Shown here: positions 8,052 to 15,972 of the stretch, in pieces
Layout of the letters: each line of letters begins with the position of its first letter
Position numbering within the stretch: position 1 is the first letter of the stretch
Translations under genes and position numbers: made by a program
Notes under the pieces: generated by a model
Database searches by the model: none
Told to the model about the DNA's origin: nothing
Seen by the model: only the letters and a program-made list of their open reading frames with translations
From: Frankiaceae bacterium
Lineage (GTDB): Bacteria > Actinomycetota > Actinomycetes > JAVEEJ01
Direction of reading: 5' to 3'
Assembly: GCA_030840515.1 (NCBI GenBank)
Contig: JAVEEJ010000127.1
Location: 1-22,489, forward strand
Length of the DNA stretch: 22,489 nt

Positions 8052-8057
8052 AATGTA
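8052..8057 (-). promoter_or_regulatory. Candidate -10 box of the 8044-6347 gene (leaderless)
   Basis: On the minus strand TACATT ends 7 nt before the ATG, so transcription would start at or next to the start codon. No SD is present. The box overlaps the palindrome at 8054-8070. No -35 is evident. Confidence 0.4.
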
Positions 8058-8070
8058 TTGCCTCAATACA
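8054..8070. promoter_or_regulatory. 17-bp palindromic operator candidate in the divergent region
   Basis: TGTATTG (8054-8060), spacer CCT, CAATACA (8064-8070) is a perfect 7-bp inverted repeat. It is strikingly A+T-rich against its surroundings and overlaps the candidate -10 of the secreted-protein gene. The size and symmetry fit a dimeric helix-turn-helix repressor site (for example TetR-, PadR- or GntR-like). No regulator gene is in the window. Confidence 0.5.
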
Positions 8071-8101
8071 AACTCGCGCTAGGGAGAGCGGGCCGGCTCG
8101 A

Positions 8102-8107
8102 TACCCT
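8102..8107 (+). promoter_or_regulatory. Candidate -10 box of miaB (leaderless)
   Basis: TACCCT lies 8 nt before GTG 8116, with no SD between. This is the pattern of a leaderless actinobacterial transcript. A -35 is not evident. Confidence 0.45.
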
Positions 8108-8115
8108 GGCCGCTT

Positions 8116-9567
8116 GTGAGCGCGCGCACGTATGAGGTCCGCACCTACGGGTGCCAGATGAACGTGCACGACTCCGAGCGGCTCTCTGGCCTGCTCGAGG
8201 ACGCCGGCTACCTGCGCGCCGCCAGCGGTGAGCAGGCCGACGTGGTGGTGCTCAACACCTGCGCGGTGCGGGAGAACGCGGACAACAAGCTCTACGGCAA
8301 CCTCGGGCACCTCGCGCCGGTGAAGGCGAGCACGCCGGGCATGCAGATCGCGGTCGGCGGGTGCCTCGCGCAGAAGGACCGCGGCGAGATCGTGCGACGC
8401 GCGCCGTGGGTCGACGTGGTCTTCGGCACGCACAACATCGGCTCGCTGCCGGCGCTGCTCGAGCGCGCGCGGCACAACGCAGAAGCGCAGGTCGAGATCC
8501 TCGAGTCGCTCGAGGTGTTCCCCTCCACACTCCCGACCCGCCGGGACTCGCCGTACTCGGCCTGGGTGTCGATCAGCGTCGGGTGCAGCAACACCTGCAC
8601 GTTCTGCATCGTCCCGTCGCTGCGCGGGACCGAGCAGGACCGCCGGCCGGGCGACATCCTGGCCGAGGTGCAGGCCCTGGTCGCCGAGGGAGTCATCGAG
8701 GTCACCCTGCTCGGCCAGAACGTGAACAGCTACGGCGTGGACCTCGGCGACCGGCAGGCCTTCGGCAAGCTGCTGCGGGCAGTGGGAGCGCTGGACGGAA
8801 TCGAGCGGGTGCGCTTCACCAGTCCGCATCCGCGCGACTTCACCTCCGACGTCATCGCGGCGATGGCCGAGACGCCGACCGTCATGCCGGCGCTGCACAT
8901 GCCGTTGCAGTCGGGCTCCGACGAGGTGCTCAAGCGGATGCGACGCAGCTATCGGCAGTCGCGGTACCTCGGGATCATCGACGAGGTCCGGGCAGCCATG
9001 CCCGAGGCCGCCATCACCACCGACATCATCGTCGGCTTCCCCGGCGAGACCGAGGCAGACTTCGAGCAGACCCTGCACGTCGTGCGCGAGGCGAAGTTCA
9101 GCGCCGCCTTCACCTTTCAGTACTCGCCGCGACCGGGGACGCCTGCGGCCGAGTACGAGGAGCAGGTGCCCAAGGCCGTCGTTCAGGAGCGGTATGAGCG
9201 GCTGGTCGTCCTCATGGACGAGGTGGCCTGGGACGGGGCCAAGACGCAGGTGGGCCGCGTGGTCGAGGTCCTGGTCGCCGAGGGGGAGGGCCGCAAGGAC
9301 GCCACCACCGCGCGGATGTCCGGCCGGGCGCATGACGGACGGCTCGTGCACTTCTCGCTCGGTGCCAGCGGTGAGCGGCCGCGACCAGGGGACCTGGTCG
9401 ACGTCGAGATCAGCTACGCCGCGCCCCACCATCTCAACGCCGACGGCGGCCCGCTGGCTGTGCGTCGCACGCGCGGCGGCGACGCGTGGGAGCTGCGCCA
9501 GGGCACGTCCTCGCCCGTGCCGGGCGTCCTGCTTGGGATGCCGGCGCTCGGAGTGCCCGCGTCCTGA
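8116..9567 (+). CDS. miaB: tRNA-2-methylthio-N6-dimethylallyladenosine synthase MiaB
   Basis: MiaB is a radical-SAM enzyme that converts i6A37 of tRNAs to ms2i6A37, using two [4Fe-4S] clusters. The 483-aa protein has the N-terminal UPF0004 domain with cluster cysteines C13 (TYGCQMN), C49 (NTCAVRENA) and C83 (GGCLAQ). The radical-SAM core has C157-x3-C161-x2-C164 in VGCSNTCTFCIVPSLRG, followed by LLGQNVNSYG, SPHPRDF, MPLQSGSDEVLKRMRR and IVGFPGETEADF. A TRAM RNA-binding domain covers about residues 375-445, followed by a short extra tail. All six cysteines are present, so it should be active. The start GTG 8116 gives the expected N-terminus. MiaA, which makes the substrate i6A37, is encoded at 15973-16902. 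Confidence 0.97.
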   Translation: MSARTYEVRTYGCQMNVHDSERLSGLLEDAGYLRAASGEQADVVVLNTCAVRENADNKLYGNLGHLAPVKASTPGMQIAVGGCLAQKDRGEIVRRAPWVDVVFGTHNIGSLPALLERARHNAEAQVEILESLEVFPSTLPTRRDSPYSAWVSISVGCSNTCTFCIVPSLRGTEQDRRPGDILAEVQALVAEGVIEVTLLGQNVNSYGVDLGDRQAFGKLLRAVGALDGIERVRFTSPHPRDFTSDVIAAMAETPTVMPALHMPLQSGSDEVLKRMRRSYRQSRYLGIIDEVRAAMPEAAITTDIIVGFPGETEADFEQTLHVVREAKFSAAFTFQYSPRPGTPAAEYEEQVPKAVVQERYERLVVLMDEVAWDGAKTQVGRVVEVLVAEGEGRKDATTARMSGRAHDGRLVHFSLGASGERPRPGDLVDVEISYAAPHHLNADGGPLAVRRTRGGDAWELRQGTSSPVPGVLLGMPALGVPAS

Positions 9568-9621
9568 GCGTTACGGGCGAGCGCAGCCGTCGTACCACCC
9601 CCTGACACCCCGGGAGGGCGC

Positions 9622-11007
9622 ATGCGCTGGCGGCTTGTGGCTGTTGCCGGACTGCTTGGTGCTGCGGCCGTTGCGCAGCCGACCATCGCGTCGCCGAGTG
9701 CGCCGGTGCCACACGGCGTGGTCGCGGTCATCGACACCGGGATCAACCCCTACAACGTGGTCTTCCGCGACCGCTCGGCCGCTGCCTACCGCTACCCGGG
9801 CAGCTACCTGCCGGGCTTCCCGAAGAACGTCCCCGCGCTGCGGCTGACCCTCGACGCCCCCAGCTACAAGGCCGCTCTGGCGAAGGACTGCACCCGAGTC
9901 TGGGCCCATGTGAAGACCGGCCAGCTCTACTGGATTCCGGGCACCAAGATCGTCGGCGCGATCACGTTCCGGCCGACGATGACGGCGGCCTGCGCGGGCT
10001 TGGCCACCTCCTCGATCCTCGACACCTACTGGCACGGGACGATGACCGCTTCGCGCGCCGTCGCGAGCGGGTACGGCGCCTGCCCGGACTGCCGCATCGT
10101 CGTCGTGCAGGCCATCGACGGCTTCGGCATCAACAACATGGAGGAGGCCTCCCAGGCAGCCATCAAGGGCTTGCAGTTCGCCGCCGCGAACAGCGGCTGG
10201 ATCGACGCCGACACCAACTCGTGGGGCGCCACCACCCCCTATGACCCGACGGGTCGCACCGGGTTGTTCAGCGCGAGCCCCGCGCTCATCCGAGCGGTCG
10301 AGAAGGCATCCACGAGCCACCTGTCGTTCTACGCCTCGGGCAACGGCGCGGCCAACGCCAACCTGCCGCCACCGCGCACCACCTTGGGGTTCGGGCAGGT
10401 CACTCCGTCCGCCATCGTGGTCGGAGGGATCGACTCCGGACACATGCTCAGCTGGCCCAACGTGCCGGTGCACCTGGCCGCGGACGCCTGCGATGACTTC
10501 GGTGCCTCGAACACCAGCACCACACTGTCCTCGCCCACAATCGGAGGAGGCACCTCCGCAGCGACTCCTTACACGGGCGGCGGTGCGGTGCGTGAGCTGA
10601 TGACGGCACGGCGCCTGCTGGGTGACTCCGGCACGGGTGTGCACGGCGGTGTCGTGGCGCGCGGGCGCCCGGGCCTGGTGCGGGCGGGGCCGCTGGCGGA
10701 CGGGATCCTCACCGTGGCCGAGTGGCGCCGGGTGCTGCTCGCCACAGCCACCACGCGTCCGGCTGCCGAGCCGACGGACGGCCCCACTTGCCCCAATGCG
10801 CTGGCGAAGTGGAGCGACGTCCCTGCCGGGTTCCCCGAGTGGACGCTCATCGGCTACGGCAGCGTCGACACGCCCGCCCGCAGCGCGGCAGCCGCGGTCT
10901 ACGCGGGGACGGCCATGCTCCCCGACCGGACGGCGACCGACGCCTTCTTCACCGTGCGGGACGCCGCCGTGACCGCGCAGTACACGGCCTACACCGCGGT
11001 GCCTTAG
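9622..11007 (+). CDS. Secreted subtilisin-like serine peptidase (S8 family)
   Basis: 461 aa from ATG 9622, with GGGAGG a few nt upstream. The signal peptide is about residues 1-18. The S8 catalytic triad is visible: Asp38 in VVAVIDTGI, His138 in YWHGTMTAS and Ser312 in GGGTSAATPY, with the oxyanion Asn241 in YASGNGAAN. The catalytic Asp lies only about 20 residues after the predicted cleavage site, leaving no room for the usual I9 inhibitor/chaperone prodomain. The Asp-to-His interval of 100 residues is long and contains cysteines that may form disulfides. The C-terminal region (about 330-461) is not recognised, and there is no sorting signal or membrane helix. It probably acts outside the cell. 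It starts 54 nt after miaB in the same direction and may be read through from it. Confidence 0.88.
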   Translation: MRWRLVAVAGLLGAAAVAQPTIASPSAPVPHGVVAVIDTGINPYNVVFRDRSAAAYRYPGSYLPGFPKNVPALRLTLDAPSYKAALAKDCTRVWAHVKTGQLYWIPGTKIVGAITFRPTMTAACAGLATSSILDTYWHGTMTASRAVASGYGACPDCRIVVVQAIDGFGINNMEEASQAAIKGLQFAAANSGWIDADTNSWGATTPYDPTGRTGLFSASPALIRAVEKASTSHLSFYASGNGAANANLPPPRTTLGFGQVTPSAIVVGGIDSGHMLSWPNVPVHLAADACDDFGASNTSTTLSSPTIGGGTSAATPYTGGGAVRELMTARRLLGDSGTGVHGGVVARGRPGLVRAGPLADGILTVAEWRRVLLATATTRPAAEPTDGPTCPNALAKWSDVPAGFPEWTLIGYGSVDTPARSAAAAVYAGTAMLPDRTATDAFFTVRDAAVTAQYTAYTAVP

Positions 11008-11046
11008 CCAAGGAGCCGACTGCAACCACGGGCCAGCTTTCTGCCC

Positions 11047-11052
11047 TAGCCT
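11047..11052 (+). promoter_or_regulatory. Candidate -10 box of the SHOCT-protein gene
   Basis: TAGCCT ends 7 nt before ATG 11060. Transcription would start near 11060, giving either a leaderless ATG 11060 start or a short leader in which GGGGAGGGG (11062-11070) acts as SD for GTG 11078. Confidence 0.4.
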
Positions 11053-11077
11053 TCTCGCCATGGGGAGGGGATCGCCA

Positions 11078-11584
11078 GTGATCAGGCGCGCGCTCGCGGG
11101 CCTCGTGGTCGCCGGCGCGGCCTTGGTCGGGTCGAGCGCTCCCGCCACCGCCGACCCGATTCCGCCCAGCTGCCCCGAGGGAGGGCTCGGCACGGCCGAT
11201 TGCCCGTACATCGACAACACCGACAGCGGCTTCGGGTCGGGAGACAGCGACCCCTCGGGCATGTTCGCCGGGTTCTTCCTCCTCGCTCTTCTCGTGGGCG
11301 GGGGGACCATGCTCTACAAGGTGAGCGTGGCCAAGGACATGGCACGCAGGGCCGGGCTGGATGAGCACGACGCCGCGGTCGCGACGGTGTTCAGCGAGGA
11401 CGGCTTGGCTGCGACCTACATCGCGTCCAGCCTGCAACCGCGGCACAGCGCGTCGGCTGCCGCCCCGCCGGCGCAGCGCTCGGTCGAGAGCCGGCTCGCG
11501 GAGTTGAAGCGGCTGCGCGACAAGGGGCTCGTCTCGGCAGGCGAGTACGACGCCCGACGCGACGCGATCCTCGCCGAGCTCTGA
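11078..11584 (+). CDS. Membrane protein with N-terminal signal and C-terminal SHOCT domain
   Basis: 168 aa from GTG 11078 (174 from ATG 11060). It has a signal peptide (MIRRALAGLVVAGAALVG, cleavage near ATA), then a short extracellular part rich in Gly, Ser and Asp with two Cys. A single membrane helix follows (GMFAGFFLLALLVGGGTML). The intracellular part ends in a SHOCT domain of about 30 residues (VESRLAELKRLRDKGLVSAG, then EYDARRDAILAEL). SHOCT is a short C-terminal oligomerisation or interaction motif of unclear function, common in actinomycete membrane proteins. GTG 11078 is favoured by the SD at 11062-11070. ATG 11060 is possible if the mRNA is leaderless, and adds MGRGSP. The stop lies 1 nt before the end of the converging DUF349 gene. 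Confidence 0.8.
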   Translation: MIRRALAGLVVAGAALVGSSAPATADPIPPSCPEGGLGTADCPYIDNTDSGFGSGDSDPSGMFAGFFLLALLVGGGTMLYKVSVAKDMARRAGLDEHDAAVATVFSEDGLAATYIASSLQPRHSASAAAPPAQRSVESRLAELKRLRDKGLVSAGEYDARRDAILAEL

Positions 11585-11585
11585 C

Positions 11586-12788
11586 TCAGTCGGCCTGGGC
11601 GAGCCACTCGCGCTGGGTCGCCAGCGCCGCCTCTGTCTCCGCGACCAGCCCGGCGTCCCCGGCTGCCTGAGCGCGCTCGAGCCGCTTCTCCAGCTTGGCG
11701 ATCGACTCCTCGAGCCGGATCACCATGGGCGATGAGGATGGTCGGGCGGTCTTCCATTTGGCGTCGACTGCGTCGCGGACCCGCTGCTCAGCACGGCGCA
11801 TCCGCTCGTCGAACGCACCCATGAGCTCGCGCGGGACCTTGCCGGCCTTGTCGTAGCGGTCCTGGATGTCGCGCAACCGCGACTGGGCAGCGGCCGGGTC
11901 GTCGAGCGAGAGCCGCTCCGCTTCGACGATGATCGCCTCCTTCGCAGCCGCGTTGCCCTGCTGCTCTGCGTCACGCTCGGAGAACGTCGCGTGCCGCGCG
12001 GTGAAGAAGGCGTCCTGTGCCGTCTTGAACCGGGCCCACAGCTTCTCGTCCACGTCCTTGGGCGCGCGCCCGGCGGTCTTCCACTCGACCATCAGGTCCT
12101 TGAAGCGCTTCGCGGTCGCGCCCCACTCGGTAGACGTGGCCAACGTCTCCGCCTCGGCGACCAGCTTCTCCTTCGCCGCCGCGAACTCCTTGCGCTGCTC
12201 GTCGAGCTGGGCGAAGTGCGCCCCGCGCCGGCGGGTGAACCCGTCGCGGGCGGTGCGGTAGCGCTTCCAGAGCTCAGCGTCGGTCGTCCGGTCGATCCGG
12301 ATCGTCTTCCACTCCTCGCCGATGGCGCGGATCCGGTCGCCGGCCGACTTCCAGTCACTCGTCTCGGCAAGCCGCTCGGCCTCCTCGGCGAGAGCGGTCT
12401 TGCGCGCAACGGCCGCGGCGTTGGCTTCGGCCTTCTTGGCCTTGCGCTCCTCGACCTTGGCCGCCACCTGGTCCTGCATGTCCGCGATCCGCTTGGCGAG
12501 CCCTTCGAGGTCGCCGACCGCGGCGGCAGTCGGGACGGCCGCGGCGAGCTTGTTCAGCGCGGCCGCGGTGGCGACCGGGTCTCCGGCACCTGCCTTGAGG
12601 CGCTGGCCGAGCAGGGTGACCTCACTCGCGAGCGCTTCGTACTTGCGCCGGAAGAAGGCGAGACCCTCGGCCGGCTCGCCGGCCTGCCACGAGCCGACGA
12701 CGCGCTCGCCCTCAGACGTGCGCACGAAGACCGTGCCGTCGTCGGCGACCCGACCCCACTCACTGGTCGCGTCCTGGGTCTCGCTCAT
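11586..12788 (-). CDS. DUF349 repeat protein, cytoplasmic, helical
   Basis: 400 aa from ATG 12788, with GGAGGG at 12803-12798 (9 nt spacing). After an N-terminal segment (WGRVADDGTVFVRTSEGERV) the protein is almost wholly charged helix, with several DUF349 units. Their hallmark is an E/D-x-WK-x-x-G/I-R segment followed by LW-x-R-F/Y-x-x-A-x-D-x-F: for example EEWKTIRI with LWKRYRTARDGF, VEWKTAGRAPKD with LWARFKTAQDAFF, and a divergent copy near RYDKAGKVPRELM. No signal peptide or membrane segment is seen. The function of DUF349 is not established. Its position beside the miaB/miaA cluster is a long-standing actinobacterial arrangement, which hints at a housekeeping or RNA-related role, but that is inference. 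It diverges from the LigB-like gene across 41 nt. Confidence 0.9.
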   Translation of the reverse strand: MSETQDATSEWGRVADDGTVFVRTSEGERVVGSWQAGEPAEGLAFFRRKYEALASEVTLLGQRLKAGAGDPVATAAALNKLAAAVPTAAAVGDLEGLAKRIADMQDQVAAKVEERKAKKAEANAAAVARKTALAEEAERLAETSDWKSAGDRIRAIGEEWKTIRIDRTTDAELWKRYRTARDGFTRRRGAHFAQLDEQRKEFAAAKEKLVAEAETLATSTEWGATAKRFKDLMVEWKTAGRAPKDVDEKLWARFKTAQDAFFTARHATFSERDAEQQGNAAAKEAIIVEAERLSLDDPAAAQSRLRDIQDRYDKAGKVPRELMGAFDERMRRAEQRVRDAVDAKWKTARPSSSPMVIRLEESIAKLEKRLERAQAAGDAGLVAETEAALATQREWLAQAD

Positions 12789-12829
12789 CAGATGAATCCC
12801 TCCGCGGGCATTCTGGCAGGCTGCGGCGG

Positions 12830-13477
12830 GTGCTCGTCACTGCCGCCTTCGTTCCCGCGGCCCCGGTCCTGGTGCCACGCGTCGCGGGGGGTGCAGCCGC
12901 CGAGCTCGACGAGGTGCGAACAGCGTGCCTCGCCGCCATCTCCACCACGCTCGCCGCGCTGCCGGAGCGAGTCATTGTCCTGGCCTCGGGCCCCGGCCGC
13001 CGGTGGCCGGCGCAGCGGCCGAGCTTCTCCCGGCTCGGGCTGGACGACGGACCAGCCGACGACCGCCCGGTCGCCCTTCAGCTCGGCCGCTGGCTGCTCG
13101 AGGAAGCCGGCTGGGCGGGCCCGGTGGAGGACTGGACGGTGGACGGATCGAGTACGCCGGATCTGGGCTCCGCAGCGGTCGCCGTACTCGTCGCCGGAGA
13201 TGGAACGGCCCGCCGCTCGCCGAGTGCTCCGGGGTACTTCGACCCCGCTGCCGAGGCCTACGACGAGGCGGTCGCCGAGGCGCTGGCCGCTGTCGACACT
13301 GCCACGCTGCTCAGCCTCGACCCCGCCGACGACCGGCGACTGCTCGTGCAGGGCCGGGCCGCCTGGCAGGCCGCGGCGCGGGCCGCCGACGCCGAGCCGG
13401 GGGACTGGTCGGGAGCGCTGCTCTGGTCCGGCGCCCCGCTCGGGGTCGGTTACTTCGTGGCGACCTGGCGTCGCTGA
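12830..13477 (+). CDS. Class III extradiol dioxygenase (LigB)-like fold protein
   Basis: 215 aa from GTG 12830. The N-terminus MLVTAAFVPAAPVLVPRVAG and the end APLGVGYFVATWRR match the actinobacterial LigB-like proteins encoded near miaA. In true class III extradiol dioxygenases and MEMO-type proteins the first strand carries a metal-binding His in a V-P-H-P-P type motif. Here this reads VPAAP, and the protein has no histidine anywhere, so ordinary Fe(II) dioxygenase chemistry is unlikely. The role is unknown. Its last 28 nt overlap the 3' end of the converging surface-protein gene. No SD is visible. CAGGCT, 7 nt before the GTG, is a weak -10-like box. Confidence 0.8.
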   Translation: MLVTAAFVPAAPVLVPRVAGGAAAELDEVRTACLAAISTTLAALPERVIVLASGPGRRWPAQRPSFSRLGLDDGPADDRPVALQLGRWLLEEAGWAGPVEDWTVDGSSTPDLGSAAVAVLVAGDGTARRSPSAPGYFDPAAEAYDEAVAEALAAVDTATLLSLDPADDRRLLVQGRAAWQAAARAADAEPGDWSGALLWSGAPLGVGYFVATWRR

Positions 13478-15909
13478 CGGCGCACCAACGCCGCGGTCAC
13501 GAGCAACGCCAGAGCAAGCAGCGGCAGTCCAGCCGACAGGCCCGTGGTGGCCAGCCCGCCGCCCGAGCCAGAGCCAGAACCCGAACCGGAGCCTGACCCG
13601 CTCGTGCCTCCCGGCGCACCCTTGCCCTCGGCTGCCGGCGCGACGGCGGCGCCACCGATCCGGTAGTCCATCGCCGGGGTGGCGTCGATCAGGTTGGGCG
13701 GGGTGTAGGTCGACAGCTCGCCGTTCTCAGGAGTGCTCCCGAGCACGATGGTCGGCCCGGTCTGCGTCGTCGTGAGCCCGGTGACGCTGTACAGGCCCTG
13801 GCCCTTCGAGGGCGACCCCACATCGGTCAGCGGCACGGTCCACTCGATGCGCGAGCCCACGATCTTGCCCGGGACCGTCTTCTGCTTCGAGTAGATGAAG
13901 TACTTGGCATGGGTGCTGTCGAGGGAGTCCGTCGAGCCCAGGTAGAAGCTCGGGCTCTGACCGGACACCGACTCCATGCCGACGTAGAAGATGTTGCCGT
14001 CGCCGGCTGCGTGGTAGGTCGGCGCGGCCCAGCGCACCATCCACTCGCCGGTCGTCCCGCCGAAAGTCGGTGAGAAGGACAGGTTCTCGGCGAGACCGCT
14101 GAGCGCCGTGTCGAGCGTCACCTTGAGGTGCTTGCTGTCGGGCTGCGTCACCGTCACACCGCGCAGGTCGAGGCCCGTCCCGCCCGCACCTATGTCTTGG
14201 CCCACATGGCTGAAGAAGGCGTCCGGGAAGCCCTTGCCCGTGGGATCGGCCACGTGGCCGAAGGGGCGGCGCTTGTCACCGGTGATCGTGCCGACCGACT
14301 TCAGCAGGCTCGGACCGCTGGTCTGCGTGGCCACCATCGTCGGGCCAGCAGCCTCCGGTGGGCTCTGCCCGCTGCCCGAGGTGAAGTCGGCGTTGCGGTT
14401 GTTGGAGGTGTCGTCCACGTAGGTCACGATCGCCTCGCCCTTGAGGCCGGTCTGCACCTGCATGTAGTCGCCGAGGGAGCGGTCGGGAGACCCGCCGAGG
14501 CCCTGTGTCGAGATGTTGCCGAACTTCACCTGGTGGTCGCTCACCTTCACCTGCGTGAAGTGCGGGCTGGCCGCAAGGCCGTCGCTGGAGGCGGCGTAGT
14601 AGACGTCCCAGGTCCCGTGGTCGAGGCTGTCCGGGCCGAACGCGCCGTTCTCCTTGGCCTGCGGGGCGCCGTACCAGGCAATGCCTACCCGACCGGGGTC
14701 ACCCGCGGTGACCCACGGGAAGACGTTGTTGTTGAGGTTGGGAGCACTCACCAGGTGGCGCTTGGTCCAGGTAGCCCCACCGTTCTTCGACGCCGCGAAG
14801 TACACGCGCTGCGGAGCGCTCTGGTTGTTGCCTGCGGCCGGTGCCTCGACCCACGTGGCGTAGATGCCCCCCTTGGTGTCGAGCGCGATCGAGACAAAGG
14901 TGTAGACGTTCACGCCCTGGTCGGCCGGGCGCACGATGAGGTCGTGCCAGAGCGGGTTGACCCGGCCCGGGTCGGTGGGGTCGAAGTTCGTCGGGTCGGT
15001 GCACGCGTCTGCGACCTCGGCGGCGGTCTTGCCGGCGCCGCTGGCGCCCGTCCCGTGGCAGGTCGAGATACGCACGTCGTTGCTCGCCGAGTCGCTGTGC
15101 GCGATGTAGATCGAGTGCTGGTAGGGCCCGCCTGGGGTGTTGTCGACCAGGATGCCGCCCGGGATGCTCTCCTCGTCGGTGACGACTGCTGCGGGGGTGA
15201 CGCAGGGCGTCGGCGCTAGCCCGCAGCCCACGGAGCCGCCGTACTTCACTCCGTCGTTGGACTCGTTGATCACAAGCTGGTTGTCGCCCTCGTGCCCTGG
15301 CGACGTGCCCTGCAGGATGTTGTCGTAGGTGAAGTAGGCGCGCGCATCGCCGGCACCCGTGCCAAGCGCAGAGGTGCCGCCGTTGTCGTCAATCGCCAGC
15401 CATTGGCGGTCGACGCCCGCGCCCGTCACCGAGGTGCAGCTGGTGCTGAACGTCCGGCCCTCGTCCGTCGTACGCGAGTTGGAGAAGTTCGTCAGGCCCT
15501 GCAGGTCGGCGAACACCACGCTGCCGTCGACCTTGCTGATCTGGGCGTCGGTGTCACCGCCGCCCACGCACGTGCCCGGCTTGCCCACGGCGTTGGACTC
15601 CACCGGGTGGAAGGTCCGCGCGCCGTCTTCTGAGCGGTGGATGTAGGAGATGGTGGTCGAGAAGCCGTTCGGCCAGGTCGAGAAGATGTGCCCGCGGCTG
15701 GCCTTGTGGCTCGCGTCGACAGCGACGTCTGGCTCGTAGCCCGGGTGGAAGTGGTCCACCACCGCTGGCGTCCCGAAGCCTGGCTTGGCCGCAGCGGCGT
15801 CCGCGCTCGGCGTACTCGCAGCCGCCAGGGCGACCGAGCCCCCCAGAACGGCGGCGAAGGCGGCGGCAGGCAGGCGGCGGGAACGGGAAGAACGGGGGGA
15901 GAGGGGCAT
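13450..15909 (-). CDS. Second exported Asp-box/sialidase-like surface protein with LATTG sorting signal
   Basis: 819 aa from ATG 15909. The frame is open to GTG 15942, but the extra residues (MTMAFEGHDDR) are acidic and would spoil the n-region of the signal peptide, so 15909 is preferred. The signal peptide runs MPLSPRSSRSRRLPAAAFAA and on to about residue 38. The body has Asp-box motifs such as HRSEDGARTF, TTDEGRTF and SKNGGATWTKRH, as in sialidase/BNR propellers, then a beta-rich region in the C-terminal third. I do not see a full sialidase active site, so catalysis is unproven. The end is a Gly-Ser repeat spacer, LATTG (from about residue 786), hydrophobic helix and RRQRR, closely resembling the tail of the 3240-6134 protein. 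A LAxTG signal suggests class E sortase attachment. No sortase gene is in the window. The start is covered by a perfect inverted repeat. Confidence 0.85.
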   Translation of the reverse strand: MPLSPRSSRSRRLPAAAFAAVLGGSVALAAASTPSADAAAAKPGFGTPAVVDHFHPGYEPDVAVDASHKASRGHIFSTWPNGFSTTISYIHRSEDGARTFHPVESNAVGKPGTCVGGGDTDAQISKVDGSVVFADLQGLTNFSNSRTTDEGRTFSTSCTSVTGAGVDRQWLAIDDNGGTSALGTGAGDARAYFTYDNILQGTSPGHEGDNQLVINESNDGVKYGGSVGCGLAPTPCVTPAAVVTDEESIPGGILVDNTPGGPYQHSIYIAHSDSASNDVRISTCHGTGASGAGKTAAEVADACTDPTNFDPTDPGRVNPLWHDLIVRPADQGVNVYTFVSIALDTKGGIYATWVEAPAAGNNQSAPQRVYFAASKNGGATWTKRHLVSAPNLNNNVFPWVTAGDPGRVGIAWYGAPQAKENGAFGPDSLDHGTWDVYYAASSDGLAASPHFTQVKVSDHQVKFGNISTQGLGGSPDRSLGDYMQVQTGLKGEAIVTYVDDTSNNRNADFTSGSGQSPPEAAGPTMVATQTSGPSLLKSVGTITGDKRRPFGHVADPTGKGFPDAFFSHVGQDIGAGGTGLDLRGVTVTQPDSKHLKVTLDTALSGLAENLSFSPTFGGTTGEWMVRWAAPTYHAAGDGNIFYVGMESVSGQSPSFYLGSTDSLDSTHAKYFIYSKQKTVPGKIVGSRIEWTVPLTDVGSPSKGQGLYSVTGLTTTQTGPTIVLGSTPENGELSTYTPPNLIDATPAMDYRIGGAAVAPAAEGKGAPGGTSGSGSGSGSGSGSGGGLATTGLSAGLPLLALALLVTAALVRRQRRQVATK

Positions 15910-15927
15910 GCGGTCATCATGCCCCTC
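15901..15927 (-). promoter_or_regulatory. Perfect 10-bp inverted repeat over the start of the second surface protein
   Basis: GAGGGGCATG (15901-15910) and CATGCCCCTC (15918-15927) are exact reverse complements with a 7-nt loop. In the minus-strand mRNA the first arm contains the only SD-like GAGGGG, about 12 nt before the ATG. The second arm contains the start codon itself and the next codons, so a hairpin would hide both. Confidence 0.55.
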
Positions 15928-15972
15928 AAACGCCATGGTCACGCCACAGGCGGCACCGGGCAGGATGCAGGC

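Noticed and set aside
15637..15972. N-terminal extension of miaA to 15637
   Set aside because: The extra residues are antisense to the surface-protein gene, and the MiaA P-loop strand begins right after GTG 15973.
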